A stretch of 64,000 nucleotides of DNA from Ilumatobacter sp. (GCF_030065885.1 NZ_JASJCS010000005.1:18239-82238), one strand, 5' to 3'; counted from the first letter of the stretch, positions 11,806 through 20,799 are shown. Numbers and translations: made by a program. The notes: generated by a model not told the origin, from the sequence alone.

Positions 11806-11848
11806 TCAGGGCTCCCATCCGGCGAACGTATCGATCATGAGCCGGACG
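11806..11848 (-). pseudogene. Remnant of a second LLM-oxidoreductase gene (last 14 codons)
   Basis: These 43 bases repeat the 3' end of the neighbouring oxidoreductase gene (11884-11926) with three differences. Read on the minus strand they encode [13 protein letters not shown] plus a stop, exactly the neighbour's C-terminus. All three differences are silent third-position changes (GAT/GAC, GGA/GGG, CCC/CCG). The remnant is in frame with, and 78 bases downstream of, the intact gene's stop. The silent-only pattern suggests it diverged while still coding, as the end of a tandem paralogue since deleted. Confidence 0.7.
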
Positions 11849-11883
11849 AACCGGCTCGACACCAACGCCCACACCCGTGCGGC

Positions 11884-12885
11884 TCACGGCTCCCACCCGG
11901 CGAACGTGTCGATCATGAGCCGGACGTCGTCACCCAGCGGGTAGAGGATCGGGCAGGTGCAACCGTTGGCCATGTACTCGGCGACCTTCTTGCGGCACTC
12001 GTCGGCGGTACCGGCCGCGCAGATCATCTGCACGATGTCGTCGGGCACCAGCTTCGACGCCTCGACGACCTGCTCGTGCGTGGCCGGCCAGGTGAGCACC
12101 TTGTGGACCTCGTCGAGCAGCGACTCGGGCACACCCGACGCCTTCATGATGTGTGGCTGCTGACCGAGGTACTGGGTGACCAGCAGTCGTGCGCCGTCGA
12201 GCGCGGCCTGGCGGTCCTCGTCGACCGAGCAGACGACGAGCTGTGGGCGGTCGAGGTCGTCGACGGTCCTGCCCGCCTTGGCGGCCCCGGCCGCGAGGTG
12301 CTCGAGCGCGCGCCGGTTGTAGTCCGGCGAGACGAGGTAGTTGAGCACGACCCCGTCGGCGATCTCGCCGGTCAGCTCCATCATCTGCATGCCGGTCGCA
12401 CCGATGTAGATCGGCACGTCCTTGGGTCGTCGCTCCTGGTGGACGTAGTCGAGCTCGACGCCGTCGAGATGGACGTGGACACCGTCGATCGTGACCGTCT
12501 CGTTGCCGAGCAGGGCTCGAACCGCGTCGACGACCTCGCGCATGACGGTCAACGGCCGGGCGCGCTCGATGCCGACCTTCGCCGCCAACGGATCCCACCA
12601 CGCGCCGAGACCGCAGATGATGCGGCCAGGTGCCAGGTCGTCCAACGTCGAGAACATCGAGGCGAGTCGTGCAGCGTTCCGGCTCCAGATGTCGATCACG
12701 CCCGACCCGACCTTGATCGACTCGGTGCTGGCCGCGAACGCCGCCATCGGCACGCTCGCCTCGCGGACCAGGCGGGAGTCGGCCTGCCAGACCGCCTCGA
12801 AACCCCGCTCCTCGGCGTACTGGGTGTAGGCCATCGCGTCGCGGATGGGGTGAGCATCTTGCAGGTACAGGGCGAGTCGGGTCAT
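11884..12885 (-). CDS. LLM-class F420-dependent oxidoreductase
   Basis: The 333-residue TIM-barrel protein belongs to the luciferase-like family, in the branch related to methylenetetrahydromethanopterin reductase that usually uses coenzyme F420 rather than FMN. Visible landmarks are [36 protein letters not shown] and [22 protein letters not shown]. It should reduce or oxidise an organic substrate by hydride transfer; the substrate is unknown. Its ATG overlaps the amidohydrolase stop by 3 bases inside ATGGCATG-type spacing (12882-12885), so it is the last gene of the six-gene operon starting at 19810. A 14-codon copy of its own 3' end lies just downstream. Confidence 0.85.
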   Translation of the reverse strand: MTRLALYLQDAHPIRDAMAYTQYAEERGFEAVWQADSRLVREASVPMAAFAASTESIKVGSGVIDIWSRNAARLASMFSTLDDLAPGRIICGLGAWWDPLAAKVGIERARPLTVMREVVDAVRALLGNETVTIDGVHVHLDGVELDYVHQERRPKDVPIYIGATGMQMMELTGEIADGVVLNYLVSPDYNRRALEHLAAGAAKAGRTVDDLDRPQLVVCSVDEDRQAALDGARLLVTQYLGQQPHIMKASGVPESLLDEVHKVLTWPATHEQVVEASKLVPDDIVQMICAAGTADECRKKVAEYMANGCTCPILYPLGDDVRLMIDTFAGWEP

Positions 12886-13937
12886 GGCATGTCCTCCAGT
12901 CGCTGGAACAGTCGCTCGGCAGCCTCGGCGGCCTTGGCGCGGATCTCGGTGGCGTCGACCCTGGTCGGCAACCCGTCCTCGAGGACGACGTCGCCGTCGA
13001 TCTCGATGCGCAGCGGTCGAACACCCGGGCTGAACGCCAGTCGCCATGGGTCCATCGGCTCGTAGGACCACGTGACGCGGTCGTCGCCGGCCTCGGGGAA
13101 GAGGCGCCTGTTGACGTCGAGCATCGCCCACACCGGATCTGGAGTGGATCGCACATCGTGCTCGCGCAGCCTCGCGTACGCGACGCGGAACTCGTCGAGC
13201 ATGTCCGCTCCGATGCCGTCGGTGCCGAGCGCGATCGGGTTGGCGAACCGCGTGGGGCGGGCGTAGCCGACCGCGTTGTTCATGTTGGAGCGGGGGTTGT
13301 GGACGATGGTGCCGGCGAGGCCGTGATCGTCCGCGAGGTGGACGCCGTGGATGAGCAGCCACCGGTCGTCGGCGAGATGGCGGAGGCGGTCGGCGGCGCC
13401 GGCATCGTCGGCGCCCTCGGCGACGTGAATGTGGACGCCGACGCCGAAACGCGTCGCGAGATCGGCGGCACGCTCGAGCGTGTCGTCGGTGCAGGTGAAC
13501 GCGGCGTGCACGCCGACGTAGCCCCGACCGCCCTCGCTCAGGAAGCGTTCGTTCTCGGCGAGCCCGCGGCGCGCACCGTCGGCGCCGTGCCGGTCGGTCA
13601 CGCCGTAGCTGCACGACACGCGAACGCCCACCTCGGCGCAGGCGTCGGCGATGATGCCCAGCGAACCGTCGATCGCGCTCGGCGACTCGTGGTGGTCGAT
13701 GATCGCGGTGCAGCCCCGCTCGAGCGCCTCGAGCGCGCCGAGCTTGGCCGACCAGTGGATCGTGTCGGCGTCGAGGGCCCGGTCGAGCCGCCACCACACC
13801 TGTTCGAGGATCTCGATGAACGACGTCGGGGTGCGCGGCGGCGCGGGCATGCCACGGGCGAGCGCCGAGTACAGGTGGTGGTGGGCGCACACCATCCCCG
13901 TCGTCTGGTCGGGCCGCAGCTCGGGAGGCTCGGTCAT
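12882..13937 (-). CDS. SsnA-like metal-dependent amidohydrolase lacking the usual N-terminal domain
   Basis: The 351-residue product has the complete metal site of the cyclic deaminase/amidohydrolase barrel: [10 protein letters not shown] (HxH), HVAEGAD, LIHGVHL and LGTDGIGAD. The segment SALARGM...[17 protein letters not shown] closely resembles SsnA-type proteins, which sit near selenium-dependent molybdenum hydroxylases, and it is related to 8-oxoguanine deaminases. Those proteins run to about 440 residues with a 55-60 residue N-terminal beta domain. Here translation begins only 14 residues before the first metal motif, and the ATG overlaps the hydroxylase stop (ATGA, 13934-13937), so that domain is absent. 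It probably deaminates or opens the product of the adjacent hydroxylase. Function is inferred from context. Confidence 0.8.
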   Translation of the reverse strand: MTEPPELRPDQTTGMVCAHHHLYSALARGMPAPPRTPTSFIEILEQVWWRLDRALDADTIHWSAKLGALEALERGCTAIIDHHESPSAIDGSLGIIADACAEVGVRVSCSYGVTDRHGADGARRGLAENERFLSEGGRGYVGVHAAFTCTDDTLERAADLATRFGVGVHIHVAEGADDAGAADRLRHLADDRWLLIHGVHLADDHGLAGTIVHNPRSNMNNAVGYARPTRFANPIALGTDGIGADMLDEFRVAYARLREHDVRSTPDPVWAMLDVNRRLFPEAGDDRVTWSYEPMDPWRLAFSPGVRPLRIEIDGDVVLEDGLPTRVDATEIRAKAAEAAERLFQRLEDMP

Positions 13938-16171
13938 GGTGCCAGTGCAGCGAGCACACGGTCGGGGGTCAAGGGGAACGTGTCGAACCAGACGCCGGTG
14001 GCGTCGTGCAGCGCGGCGATGACGGCCGGTGCATACGTCATGTAGGGCATCTCGGCCATGCCTCTCGCCCCCCACGGCCCACGCGGGTCGGCGAGCTCGA
14101 GCACGACGCTGTCGATCCGCTCGGGTGCGTCGCCGATGCCCGGGATGAGGTACCCGCTCAGCCGCGGGTTGAGCACCCGGCCCTGCTCGACGAGGAGCCG
14201 CTCGCTGAGCACGTAGCCGTGCGCCTGCACCACTGCGCCCTCGACCTGGCCAACCACCGACTGCGGGTTGATGGCACGGCCGACGTCGTGTGTGCTGACC
14301 ACCCGGTCGACCACGATGTGCCCGGTGCCCCGGTCGACGGTGAGCTCGACCGCCTGGGCGACGTAGCCGTAGCTGAAGTTCGGCACGCACTCCCCCGTGT
14401 CGGGGTCGAGCGGCTCGGTCGGCGGCGGCACGAACCGGAAGTGGCCGACGGCCGGCCGGTGGCCCTCGCGCCACGACTTCTCCGCCTCCTCGGCGGCGCC
14501 GAGGATCGAGTTGCCCGACATGAACGTCAGACGTGAGGCCGACGCCGAACCCGCGTCACCCGACGACGACGTGTCGGAGAACCGGCCGTGCACGTGCTCG
14601 AACGGCACACCCGTCGCATCGGCGGCCATCTGCACGATGGCGGTGTGCGCACCCTGCCCGACGTCGGCGCCGGCGTGGAACACCTCGGCCGAAGCCGGCC
14701 GGTCGGCGTCGTCGGCCCCGTGGAGCACGATCCGAGCCTCGCACCGCTCGGGGAACCCGAACGAGAACCCCACGTTCTTGAACGCACACGCGAAGCCCCG
14801 GCCCCGAGCGAGCTCGCTGCTGGCGGGCGCCAGCGTGGCGAACGGCGAGAAGCCCTCGGCCGGCGCGAGCGGCTGATCGAACGCAGCCTCGCTCGCGCAG
14901 CGGTCGATGACCTCGGGCAGCGTGACCCCCGCCGGCATGACGGTCTGAGTGATCCCGATGCTGCCGTCGCGCAGGGCGTTGCGGCGGCGGATCTCGACGG
15001 GGTCGATGCCGAGCTGCTCGGCGAGCTTGTTCATCTGCGACTCGGCGACGAAGGCCGCTTGCGGGCCGCCGAATCCGCGGAACGCCCCGCCGGGGACCGT
15101 GGTCGTGTACACGGCGTGGCTGTCGATCCGGGCGTTCGGCACCTCGTACGGACCGGCCTGCCCGAGATGGCAGTTCCCCAAGACCTTGTTGGTCGTGTAG
15201 TTGTACGCACCGGCGTCGAGCCAGGCCTCGCTCTCGACGGCGACGATCCTGCCGTCGGCGTCGGCGCCCCACTTGGCCCTGATGCGGCCACGGTGGCGCT
15301 TGTGGTGGCCGACGATCGATTCCTCACGCGACCAGTGCGCGGCGATCGGCCGTCGCTCGCCGCGCTCGGCGAGTCGCCACGCCGCGAGCGCGAGCACGAT
15401 CTGGAGCGACATGTCCTCGCGGCCGCCGAAGGCCCCGCCGATCGCGGGATAGATCACCCGCACCTGTTCGGCGGGGAGGTCGAGCGCGTGGGCGATCTGC
15501 TCTTGATCCTCGTGGGTCCACTGCCCGGCCACCTCGACCGTGACCCGTTCGTCGTCGTCGATGTACGCGACGCCCGCCTCGGGCTGCAGGAACGCGTGCT
15601 CCTGGTGCGGCAGCTCGTAGGTCGCCTCGACGACGGCGACGGCACGGGCCCACCCCGCCTCCATCGACCCCTTCCGGATCTTGTACGTGTGGTACTCGTT
15701 CGTCGGCTTGCCGTTGTGTGCGTGCACGAGCGGGGCATCGGGCGCCAGCGCGGCGTCGATGTCGGCCACGACAGGCAGGTCGTCCCACGTGGCGTCGATG
15801 GCCGCCGCCGCGGCATCGGCCTGCTCGGCGGTCTCGGCGACGACGAGCGCGAGGTGGTCCGCCTCCCAGCGGCTGACGTCGCACGGCACCTCGCTGCGGC
15901 CGGTGTGGTCGACCGTGATGAAGACCGGTTGGTCGAACATCGTCAGCCCGTACTCGTTGACGGGAACGTCGGCCCCGGTCAGGACGGCGACGACGCCGGG
16001 CATCTGCTCGGCGGCGGCGGCGTCGAGCGAGACGAGGCGGGCGTGCGGGCGGGCGGTGAAGACGGCCTTCGCGACGAGGGCGCCGGCCGGCGCCCGATCA
16101 CCCGGATAGTCGGCCGCGCCGACCACCTTGTCGTACGCATCGACGCGAGCCGGCGCAGCGCCGATCGTCAC
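13934..16171 (-). CDS. Xanthine dehydrogenase-family molybdopterin-binding subunit
   Basis: This 745-residue protein is the large subunit of a molybdenum hydroxylase of the xanthine/aldehyde oxidoreductase family. It shows the molybdopterin-binding blocks [20 protein letters not shown] and [15 protein letters not shown], the [12 protein letters not shown] segment, and a Glu in GARGMAEMP at the place of the catalytic Glu of GVGE. These enzymes hydroxylate N-heterocycles or aldehydes using water. The GTG start overlaps the TGA of the FAD/Fe-S subunit gene (GTGA, 16168-16171), and its stop overlaps the amidohydrolase start. There is no CO-dehydrogenase-type cysteine active-site loop that I can see. 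The substrate is unknown; a purine or related heterocycle is the simplest reading. Confidence 0.9.
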   Translation of the reverse strand: MTIGAAPARVDAYDKVVGAADYPGDRAPAGALVAKAVFTARPHARLVSLDAAAAEQMPGVVAVLTGADVPVNEYGLTMFDQPVFITVDHTGRSEVPCDVSRWEADHLALVVAETAEQADAAAAAIDATWDDLPVVADIDAALAPDAPLVHAHNGKPTNEYHTYKIRKGSMEAGWARAVAVVEATYELPHQEHAFLQPEAGVAYIDDDERVTVEVAGQWTHEDQEQIAHALDLPAEQVRVIYPAIGGAFGGREDMSLQIVLALAAWRLAERGERRPIAAHWSREESIVGHHKRHRGRIRAKWGADADGRIVAVESEAWLDAGAYNYTTNKVLGNCHLGQAGPYEVPNARIDSHAVYTTTVPGGAFRGFGGPQAAFVAESQMNKLAEQLGIDPVEIRRRNALRDGSIGITQTVMPAGVTLPEVIDRCASEAAFDQPLAPAEGFSPFATLAPASSELARGRGFACAFKNVGFSFGFPERCEARIVLHGADDADRPASAEVFHAGADVGQGAHTAIVQMAADATGVPFEHVHGRFSDTSSSGDAGSASASRLTFMSGNSILGAAEEAEKSWREGHRPAVGHFRFVPPPTEPLDPDTGECVPNFSYGYVAQAVELTVDRGTGHIVVDRVVSTHDVGRAINPQSVVGQVEGAVVQAHGYVLSERLLVEQGRVLNPRLSGYLIPGIGDAPERIDSVVLELADPRGPWGARGMAEMPYMTYAPAVIAALHDATGVWFDTFPLTPDRVLAALAP

Positions 16172-17628
16172 GCTTCGCTCCCCCGCTCGGCTGCTGCTGT
16201 CACCGCGACCTCGATCGACTTGTAGCCCGTGCAGCGGCAGAGGTTGCCCGCCAGGCCGGCTCGCACCTGGTCGAGCGTCGGCTCGGGCACCTCGTCGAGG
16301 AGGGTCGCCGACGAGACCAGCAGTCCGGGTGTGCAGAAGCCGCACTGCACGGCGCCGGCGTCGACGAACGCTGCCTGGACGGCGTGCAGCCTGCCGTCGG
16401 TGCCGAGCCCCTCGACGGTGCGGATCTCGCACCCGTGCGCACGGGCGGCGGGCACCAGACAGCTCATCACCACGGCGCCGTCGAGCCGGACCGCGCACGC
16501 CCCGCACTCCCCCTCGGCACAGCCTTCCTTGACCCCCGTCGCTCCGGCGCGATCGCGGAGCCATTCGAGCAGCGTGACACCGACCGCACCGGCGGCCTCG
16601 ACGCGATCGCCGTTCACGCTCGCCACGATCGGCTCGTCGGTCGTGCGCGAGACGGCTTCGTCGGCCGGCGGGTACCGACCGTCGAACCCCGGCGTCCACA
16701 GCAACGGGGGGTCGTGCGGCCAACACCGGTCGACCTCGTCGGCAGCGATCGCCTCCAGCGCGCGCCGTGTCATCGTGCGAACGAGGTCGAGCCGGTACGT
16801 GGCCGGTGCTCGGAGATCGTCGATCGGCGACGCGGCGGCCACGGCGGCCGAGACGGCCTCGTCGATGGTGCCGTCGTCCAACGGGCGGCCCGCCAGCGCC
16901 TCCTCGACGCCGGGCACGAGGACGACCGTCGGCGCCACCGAGCCGAGCGCCAGGGTTGCGCCGCCCACCGCGCCGTCGTCGCCGAGCTCGACCACGGCCG
17001 TCAGATGGACGACCGAGATCGCCTGGGCGCGGCGGAGGCCGGCCTTGACGAAGATGCCACGCTGCCGAGCCGTCATCGCCGGGAACGTGACCGCCGTGAC
17101 CATCTCGTTCGGGGCCAGACCCGTGGAGCGGAACCCGGTGATGAAGTCCTCGACCGGCATGCTGCGGGTCCCGTCGACGGAGGCCAACTCGACGGACGCG
17201 CCGAGTGCGAGCAACGGCGAGATCGTGTCGTTCGCCGGGCTGGCGGTGACGACGTTGCCGACGACGGTGGCACGGTTGCGGAGCTGGGGTGATCCGACCT
17301 CCCAGCACGCCTGGGCGAGCGGCAACGCGTCGCGGCGGCAGGTGGCGCTCGCCACGACCTGGTTGTGGGTGACGAGGGCACCGAGCCGGACGATCCCGTC
17401 CTCGACGCCGATCGTGGCGAGTTGCGACAGCCGGCTGACGTCGATCAGCACGTCGGTCTCCGCGTGCTCGCCGCGGTCGAGCTCGACGAGGAGGTCGGAG
17501 CCGCCGGCGACGATGCGGGCGCGGCCTCGCAGATCGTCGAGCAGGGTCAATGCGCCCGCCAGCGTCGACGGGGATTCGTAGCGAGACACCCGGGTCGGTG
17601 CCCGCTGGACGTCGTGCAGCGTTGTCAT
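16168..17628 (-). CDS. Molybdenum-hydroxylase small subunit: FAD domain fused to 2Fe-2S domain
   Basis: The 486-residue protein combines the two electron-transfer modules of xanthine dehydrogenases. The N-terminal 280 residues form the FAD domain (IVAGGSDLLVE; RNRATVVGNVVTASPAND). The last 150 carry both 2Fe-2S clusters: CAEGECGACAV with a further Cys in VVMSC, then CGFCTPG and CRCTGY. In the common XdhA arrangement the iron-sulfur domain comes first; here the order is FAD then Fe-S, a less usual fusion that resembles a CoxM-CoxS join. It passes electrons from the molybdenum subunit encoded immediately downstream (GTGA overlap). A 35-base gap separates it from the hydroxyacid dehydrogenase gene upstream. 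Confidence 0.9.
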   Translation of the reverse strand: MTTLHDVQRAPTRVSRYESPSTLAGALTLLDDLRGRARIVAGGSDLLVELDRGEHAETDVLIDVSRLSQLATIGVEDGIVRLGALVTHNQVVASATCRRDALPLAQACWEVGSPQLRNRATVVGNVVTASPANDTISPLLALGASVELASVDGTRSMPVEDFITGFRSTGLAPNEMVTAVTFPAMTARQRGIFVKAGLRRAQAISVVHLTAVVELGDDGAVGGATLALGSVAPTVVLVPGVEEALAGRPLDDGTIDEAVSAAVAAASPIDDLRAPATYRLDLVRTMTRRALEAIAADEVDRCWPHDPPLLWTPGFDGRYPPADEAVSRTTDEPIVASVNGDRVEAAGAVGVTLLEWLRDRAGATGVKEGCAEGECGACAVRLDGAVVMSCLVPAARAHGCEIRTVEGLGTDGRLHAVQAAFVDAGAVQCGFCTPGLLVSSATLLDEVPEPTLDQVRAGLAGNLCRCTGYKSIEVAVTAAAERGSEA

Positions 17629-17663
17629 GGGTGCGCCTCGAACGCTACAGCGGCGGGGGCCGG

Positions 17664-18623
17664 TCAGGCGGATACAGGTGTCAGCGGCTCGCGTCCCGCG
17701 AGGATCTCGACGACGTTGCGGGCGGCCAGCTCGGCCATCGCCGAGCGGGTCTCGATCGTGGCCGAACCCAGGTGCGGGACGAGCACGACGTTGTCGAGCC
17801 CGAGCAGGTCGGGGTGGACGTCGGGCTCGTGCTCGAACACGTCGAGTGCAGCCCCCGCGATGCGACCGTCACGGAGCGCGGTGGCGAGCGCCGCCTCGTC
17901 GACGATCGGCCCCCGCGCGGTGTTGACGAGAAACGCCGTCTCCTGCATGCGATCGAGCGCGGCCGCGTCGATGAGGTGATGGGTAGCGTCGGAGTACGGG
18001 CAGTTCAACGACACGACATCGCTGGTCTCGAGCAGCTCGTGCAGCCCGACGAGGCGGGCGCCGAGCCGCTCCTCGGTCGCCGCGTCGACCGCCCGACGGT
18101 TGTGGTAGGCGATGGTCATCCCGAACGCCCGAGCGCGATCCGCGAGCGCCTCACCGATCGCCCCCATGCCGATCACCCCGAGCTGCCGCCCTTGCAGGCC
18201 GCTGCCGAGCATCATGAACATCCCCCACTGCCAGGGAGTTCCCGCCCGGATCAGACGCTCACCCTCGCCGAGGCGTCGTGTGACCATCAGCGTCAGCGCC
18301 ATCGCGAGGTCGGCCGTGGCGTCGGTGAGCACGCCCGGCGTGTTCGTGACCACGACACCGCGCTCCCGGCAGGCGGCCACGTCGATGTTGTTGTAGCCGA
18401 CCGCGACGTTCGCGACGACGCGCAGCCCCGGCCCGGCAGCGAGGAACGCGTCGTCGACCCGATCGGTGAGCAGGGTGACCGCGGCGTCCGCGGTCGCGAG
18501 TTGCCGATCACGGACGTCGTCCGGGATGGGCTCGTCGGCGTCCCACGCCCACACCTCGCCCGCCCGGCGGAGCACGTCGAGGCCGGCCTCGGGGATGCGG
18601 CCGGTGACCACGATCCGGCTCAT
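17664..18623 (-). CDS. D-2-hydroxyacid dehydrogenase (glyoxylate/hydroxypyruvate reductase-like)
   Basis: The 319-residue enzyme has the D-isomer-specific hydroxyacid dehydrogenase fold: substrate domain VAVGYNNIDVAACRERGV, NAD(P)-binding GVIGMGAIGEALA, the catalytic Arg in LVNTARGPIVDE, Glu in EHEPDVHPDLL and His in VLVPHLGSAT. The GxGxxG followed by AYHNRR (Arg residues rather than Asp after beta-2) suggests NADPH preference. Its closest named relatives are glyoxylate and hydroxypyruvate reductases. Its ATG overlaps the aminotransferase stop by 4 bp, so the two are co-translated. In this operon it may reduce glyoxylate or another 2-oxoacid made by the pathway, while the aminotransferase offers the competing amination route. 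That role is inference. Confidence 0.88.
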   Translation of the reverse strand: MSRIVVTGRIPEAGLDVLRRAGEVWAWDADEPIPDDVRDRQLATADAAVTLLTDRVDDAFLAAGPGLRVVANVAVGYNNIDVAACRERGVVVTNTPGVLTDATADLAMALTLMVTRRLGEGERLIRAGTPWQWGMFMMLGSGLQGRQLGVIGMGAIGEALADRARAFGMTIAYHNRRAVDAATEERLGARLVGLHELLETSDVVSLNCPYSDATHHLIDAAALDRMQETAFLVNTARGPIVDEAALATALRDGRIAGAALDVFEHEPDVHPDLLGLDNVVLVPHLGSATIETRSAMAELAARNVVEILAGREPLTPVSA

Positions 18624-19810
18624 GCGGCGTCCACCCAGTCGGCCAGACGGCCGAGCCCCTCGCCGATGTCGTCGACCGAGATCCCCGAATACGCCAGCCG
18701 GACGTAGTGCTCGGTCTCGTCGGGTGCGGCGGTGCCGAAGTGGTGGCGGGTGCAGAACGAGACGCCGGTCTCGTGCAGGGCGGCGGTGGCGAACTCGGTC
18801 ACCGAGCCGAACCCGAGCCGCTGGACCGCCTCGGTGACGTTGGGGAACACGTAGAACGTGGCCTCGGGCCGGGAGCAACGTACGCCGGGCACGGCCGCGA
18901 GCCCGGCCACGGTGGCGTCGCGACGTCGCTCGAGCTCGCTCAGCAGGGCCTCGGATCCGGACGGGTCGCGCAGCGCCTCGACCCCGGCTTCCTGCACGAA
19001 GTGGGTCGTGCAGGACTCGTCGTTGGTGTTGAGCTTGGCGATCTGCTCGGCGATCGCGACCGGGGCCACCGCGCAGCCGAGCCGCCACCCGGTCATCGCG
19101 AACTTCTTCGAGAATGTGTAGAGGATGACCGTGCGCTCCTGCATGCCGGGGAGCGACGCGATCGAGGTCGAGGTGCCCGAGTAGCGCATCTCGAAGTACG
19201 CCTCGTCGGACAGCACGGCGAGATCGTGCTCGACGGCGAGACGAGCGATCTCGTCGCGTTCGTCGGCACTGCTCTCGCAGCCGAGCGGGTTCTGGAGGTC
19301 GTTGTAGATCAGCAGGCGCGCTCGGGGGGCGAGCTCGCGGAGTCGGTCGAGGTCGATCGCGAAGCCCGCCTCCGTCTCGGCGTAGCCGTAGGGCAGCGGC
19401 GTGCCGCCGTGATACTCGATCTGGCTCTCGTAGATCGGGTACCCGGGGTTGGGATACAGCACGCCGTCACTCGGGTTCATCAGCGTCTGGATGAACTTGG
19501 TGATCACCGGCTTGCCACCCGGCTGCACCACGACGTTCGAGGTGTCGACACGCATGCTCCTCGCTCGGCCGATGTCGTCCGCGAGCGCCTCTCGCAAGGC
19601 GGGGATGCCCGGTGCCGGGCAGTAGCCGGTCTTGCCGTCGGCGACCGCGCGGTGCATCGCGTCGACGATGTTGGCCGGGGTCGGCAGGTTCATGTCACCG
19701 AGGTGGAACGGGAAGACCCGGTTGCCCCGAGCCGCCCAGTCGGCCGCCGCCTGCGACACGGTGAAAGCCGTCTCGGTTCCCAGTCGTTCGAGTCGTTCGG
19801 CCAGTTGCAC
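18620..19810 (-). CDS. PLP-dependent aminotransferase, class I/II
   Basis: The 396-residue fold-type I aminotransferase shows the expected elements: YCPAPGIPALREALADD near the N-terminus, NPGYPIYESQIEY, Asn in IYNDLQNPLG, Asp/Tyr in LSDEAYFEMRYSG and the PLP lysine in TFSKKFAMTGWRLG. It belongs near the aspartate/alanine-type aminotransferases; the substrate is not clear. Translation starts at GTG 19810 with GGGGGAGGG about six bases before. It is the first gene of the six-gene operon, lying just downstream of a tandem palindromic operator at 19884-19918, which likely controls the whole cluster. Confidence 0.88.
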   Translation of the reverse strand: MQLAERLERLGTETAFTVSQAAADWAARGNRVFPFHLGDMNLPTPANIVDAMHRAVADGKTGYCPAPGIPALREALADDIGRARSMRVDTSNVVVQPGGKPVITKFIQTLMNPSDGVLYPNPGYPIYESQIEYHGGTPLPYGYAETEAGFAIDLDRLRELAPRARLLIYNDLQNPLGCESSADERDEIARLAVEHDLAVLSDEAYFEMRYSGTSTSIASLPGMQERTVILYTFSKKFAMTGWRLGCAVAPVAIAEQIAKLNTNDESCTTHFVQEAGVEALRDPSGSEALLSELERRRDATVAGLAAVPGVRCSRPEATFYVFPNVTEAVQRLGFGSVTEFATAALHETGVSFCTRHHFGTAAPDETEHYVRLAYSGISVDDIGEGLGRLADWVDAA

Positions 19811-19883
19811 GGTTCCCTCCCCCGGGGATCATCGCCCGATCGAACGGACGAGCGGCTCGACGACCGTACCAACCGCCGCCGCT

Positions 19884-19918
19884 GTTCCGCAATGCAGAAC
19901 CGTTCCGCGATACGGAAC
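19884..19918. promoter_or_regulatory. Tandem 17-bp palindromic operator before the molybdenum-hydroxylase operon
   Basis: Two near-palindromes lie one base apart: GTTCCGCAATGCAGAAC (19884-19900) and GTTCCGCGATACGGAAC (19902-19918). Their centres are 18 bp apart, close to two helical turns, as expected for two dimers binding side by side. On the minus strand a TTGCGG inside the first repeat is followed after 18 bases by TACGGT, a possible -35/-10 pair, so a bound repressor would block the promoter of the gene starting at 19810. The GTTCCG...CGGAAC half-sites resemble IclR-family operators. That family assignment is inference, and no regulator gene is adjacent. Confidence 0.7.
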
Positions 19919-19948
19919 GGGATCGAGATCGACGTTGCGGTCGCGAGG

Positions 19949-20278
19949 TCAGCGGCCGGCGGCGATGCGCACGCGCTGGAGCGTGCGGACGCGGGCGGAC
20001 GCGATGTCGGCCGCGAGCGCCTGCCAGGCCTCCTCCGCGGTGGCTGCCTCGGCCGCCGCGACCGACACCTCGCCGTCGTAGCGCTCGGCCTCTGCGATCC
20101 AGACCGGCTCGACACGGAGGAGCCGGCCGTCGAGCCCGCGAACGTGGTTCTCGCGGAAGTCGAGCGTCGTCCGCCAGCCGGCCCGTTCGAGGTGGCGCCG
20201 ATCGGCCGGCTGCAGCACCGCGCCGTGCTGGCGGGACCGCTGACTGGGACGGCGGACGCTGGAAGGCATTGCGACCAT
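19949..20278 (-). CDS. Small protein of unknown function
   Basis: The frame encodes about 109 residues from ATG 20278 (or 106 from ATG 20269). The N-terminal third is arginine/serine-rich and basic; the remainder (TTLDFRENHVRGLDGRLLRVEPVWIAEAERYDGEVSV, read in two blocks around residues 38-75) looks like a short beta-rich fold followed by an alanine-rich helix. I recognise no family. It is transcribed in the same direction as the operon downstream but is separated from it by the tandem operator, so it is probably a separate unit. Codon position bias looks like that of neighbouring genes, which is the main reason to keep it. Confidence 0.5.
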   Translation of the reverse strand: MVAMPSSVRRPSQRSRQHGAVLQPADRRHLERAGWRTTLDFRENHVRGLDGRLLRVEPVWIAEAERYDGEVSVAAAEAATAEEAWQALAADIASARVRTLQRVRIAAGR

Positions 20279-20355
20279 TCTGATCGAGCGCGCCTGTGGA
20301 ACGTCAGCCCCCAAAACGTGTGAATTGGCGTGTGGATTACCTGGGGACGGCTGCG

Positions 20356-20799
20356 TCAACCTGTGGGTTCCGCGACGAAGACCGGGATCACGCGATCGGT
20401 CTTCGCCTGGTACTCCGCGTAGTTCGGGAAGACCTCGACGGCTCGGTCGAACCAGGCCTGACGCTCGTCGCCCGTGACCTCGCGGGCGACGAACGACGCC
20501 GGCTCGGGACCGTCCTGGATCGTGACGCCGGGGTCGGCCACGAGGTTGGCGTACCACCCCGGGTTGCTCGGCGCCCCGCCCTTGGAGGCGACCAGCGCGT
20601 AGTCGCCGCCGTGCTCGACGCGCATCAGCGCGATCTTGCGGACCTTCCCCGACCGGTGGCCGCGCATCGTGACGACGATGATCGGGATGCCGGTGTCGCG
20701 CAGCGTGTTGGCCCGTGTGCCGCCGGACGCCTCGTACTCGGCGACCTGGTCACGGACCCAGTCCCACGCGCTCGGCTCGTACTCACCCTCGATCTGCAT
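20356..20799 (-). CDS. Ddn-like deazaflavin (F420)-dependent nitroreductase-family protein
   Basis: The 147-residue product matches the deazaflavin-dependent nitroreductase family, whose best known member is mycobacterial Ddn, an F420-dependent quinone reductase that also activates nitroimidazoles. Characteristic segments are IIVVTMRGHRSGKVRKIALM, YALVASKGGAPSNPGWYANLVA and the C-terminal EVFPNYAEYQAKTDR.IPVF. F420H2 binds in the split-barrel fold. It adds to the F420-linked set in this window with NpdG and the LLM oxidoreductase. The ATG is preceded at six bases by a -10-like TACACT, indicating a leaderless message, and the gene is divergent from uridine phosphorylase with only 57 bases between starts. 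Confidence 0.88.
   Translation of the reverse strand: MQIEGEYEPSAWDWVRDQVAEYEASGGTRANTLRDTGIPIIVVTMRGHRSGKVRKIALMRVEHGGDYALVASKGGAPSNPGWYANLVADPGVTIQDGPEPASFVAREVTGDERQAWFDRAVEVFPNYAEYQAKTDRVIPVFVAEPTG

Noticed and set aside
13938..14474. A longer N-terminus for the amidohydrolase or the hydroxylase subunit genes
   Set aside because: Open frames do extend upstream, but they run inside the preceding genes in another frame and encode Arg/Ala-rich sequence unlike the families. The overlapping ATG/GTG starts fit the coupling seen throughout the operon.
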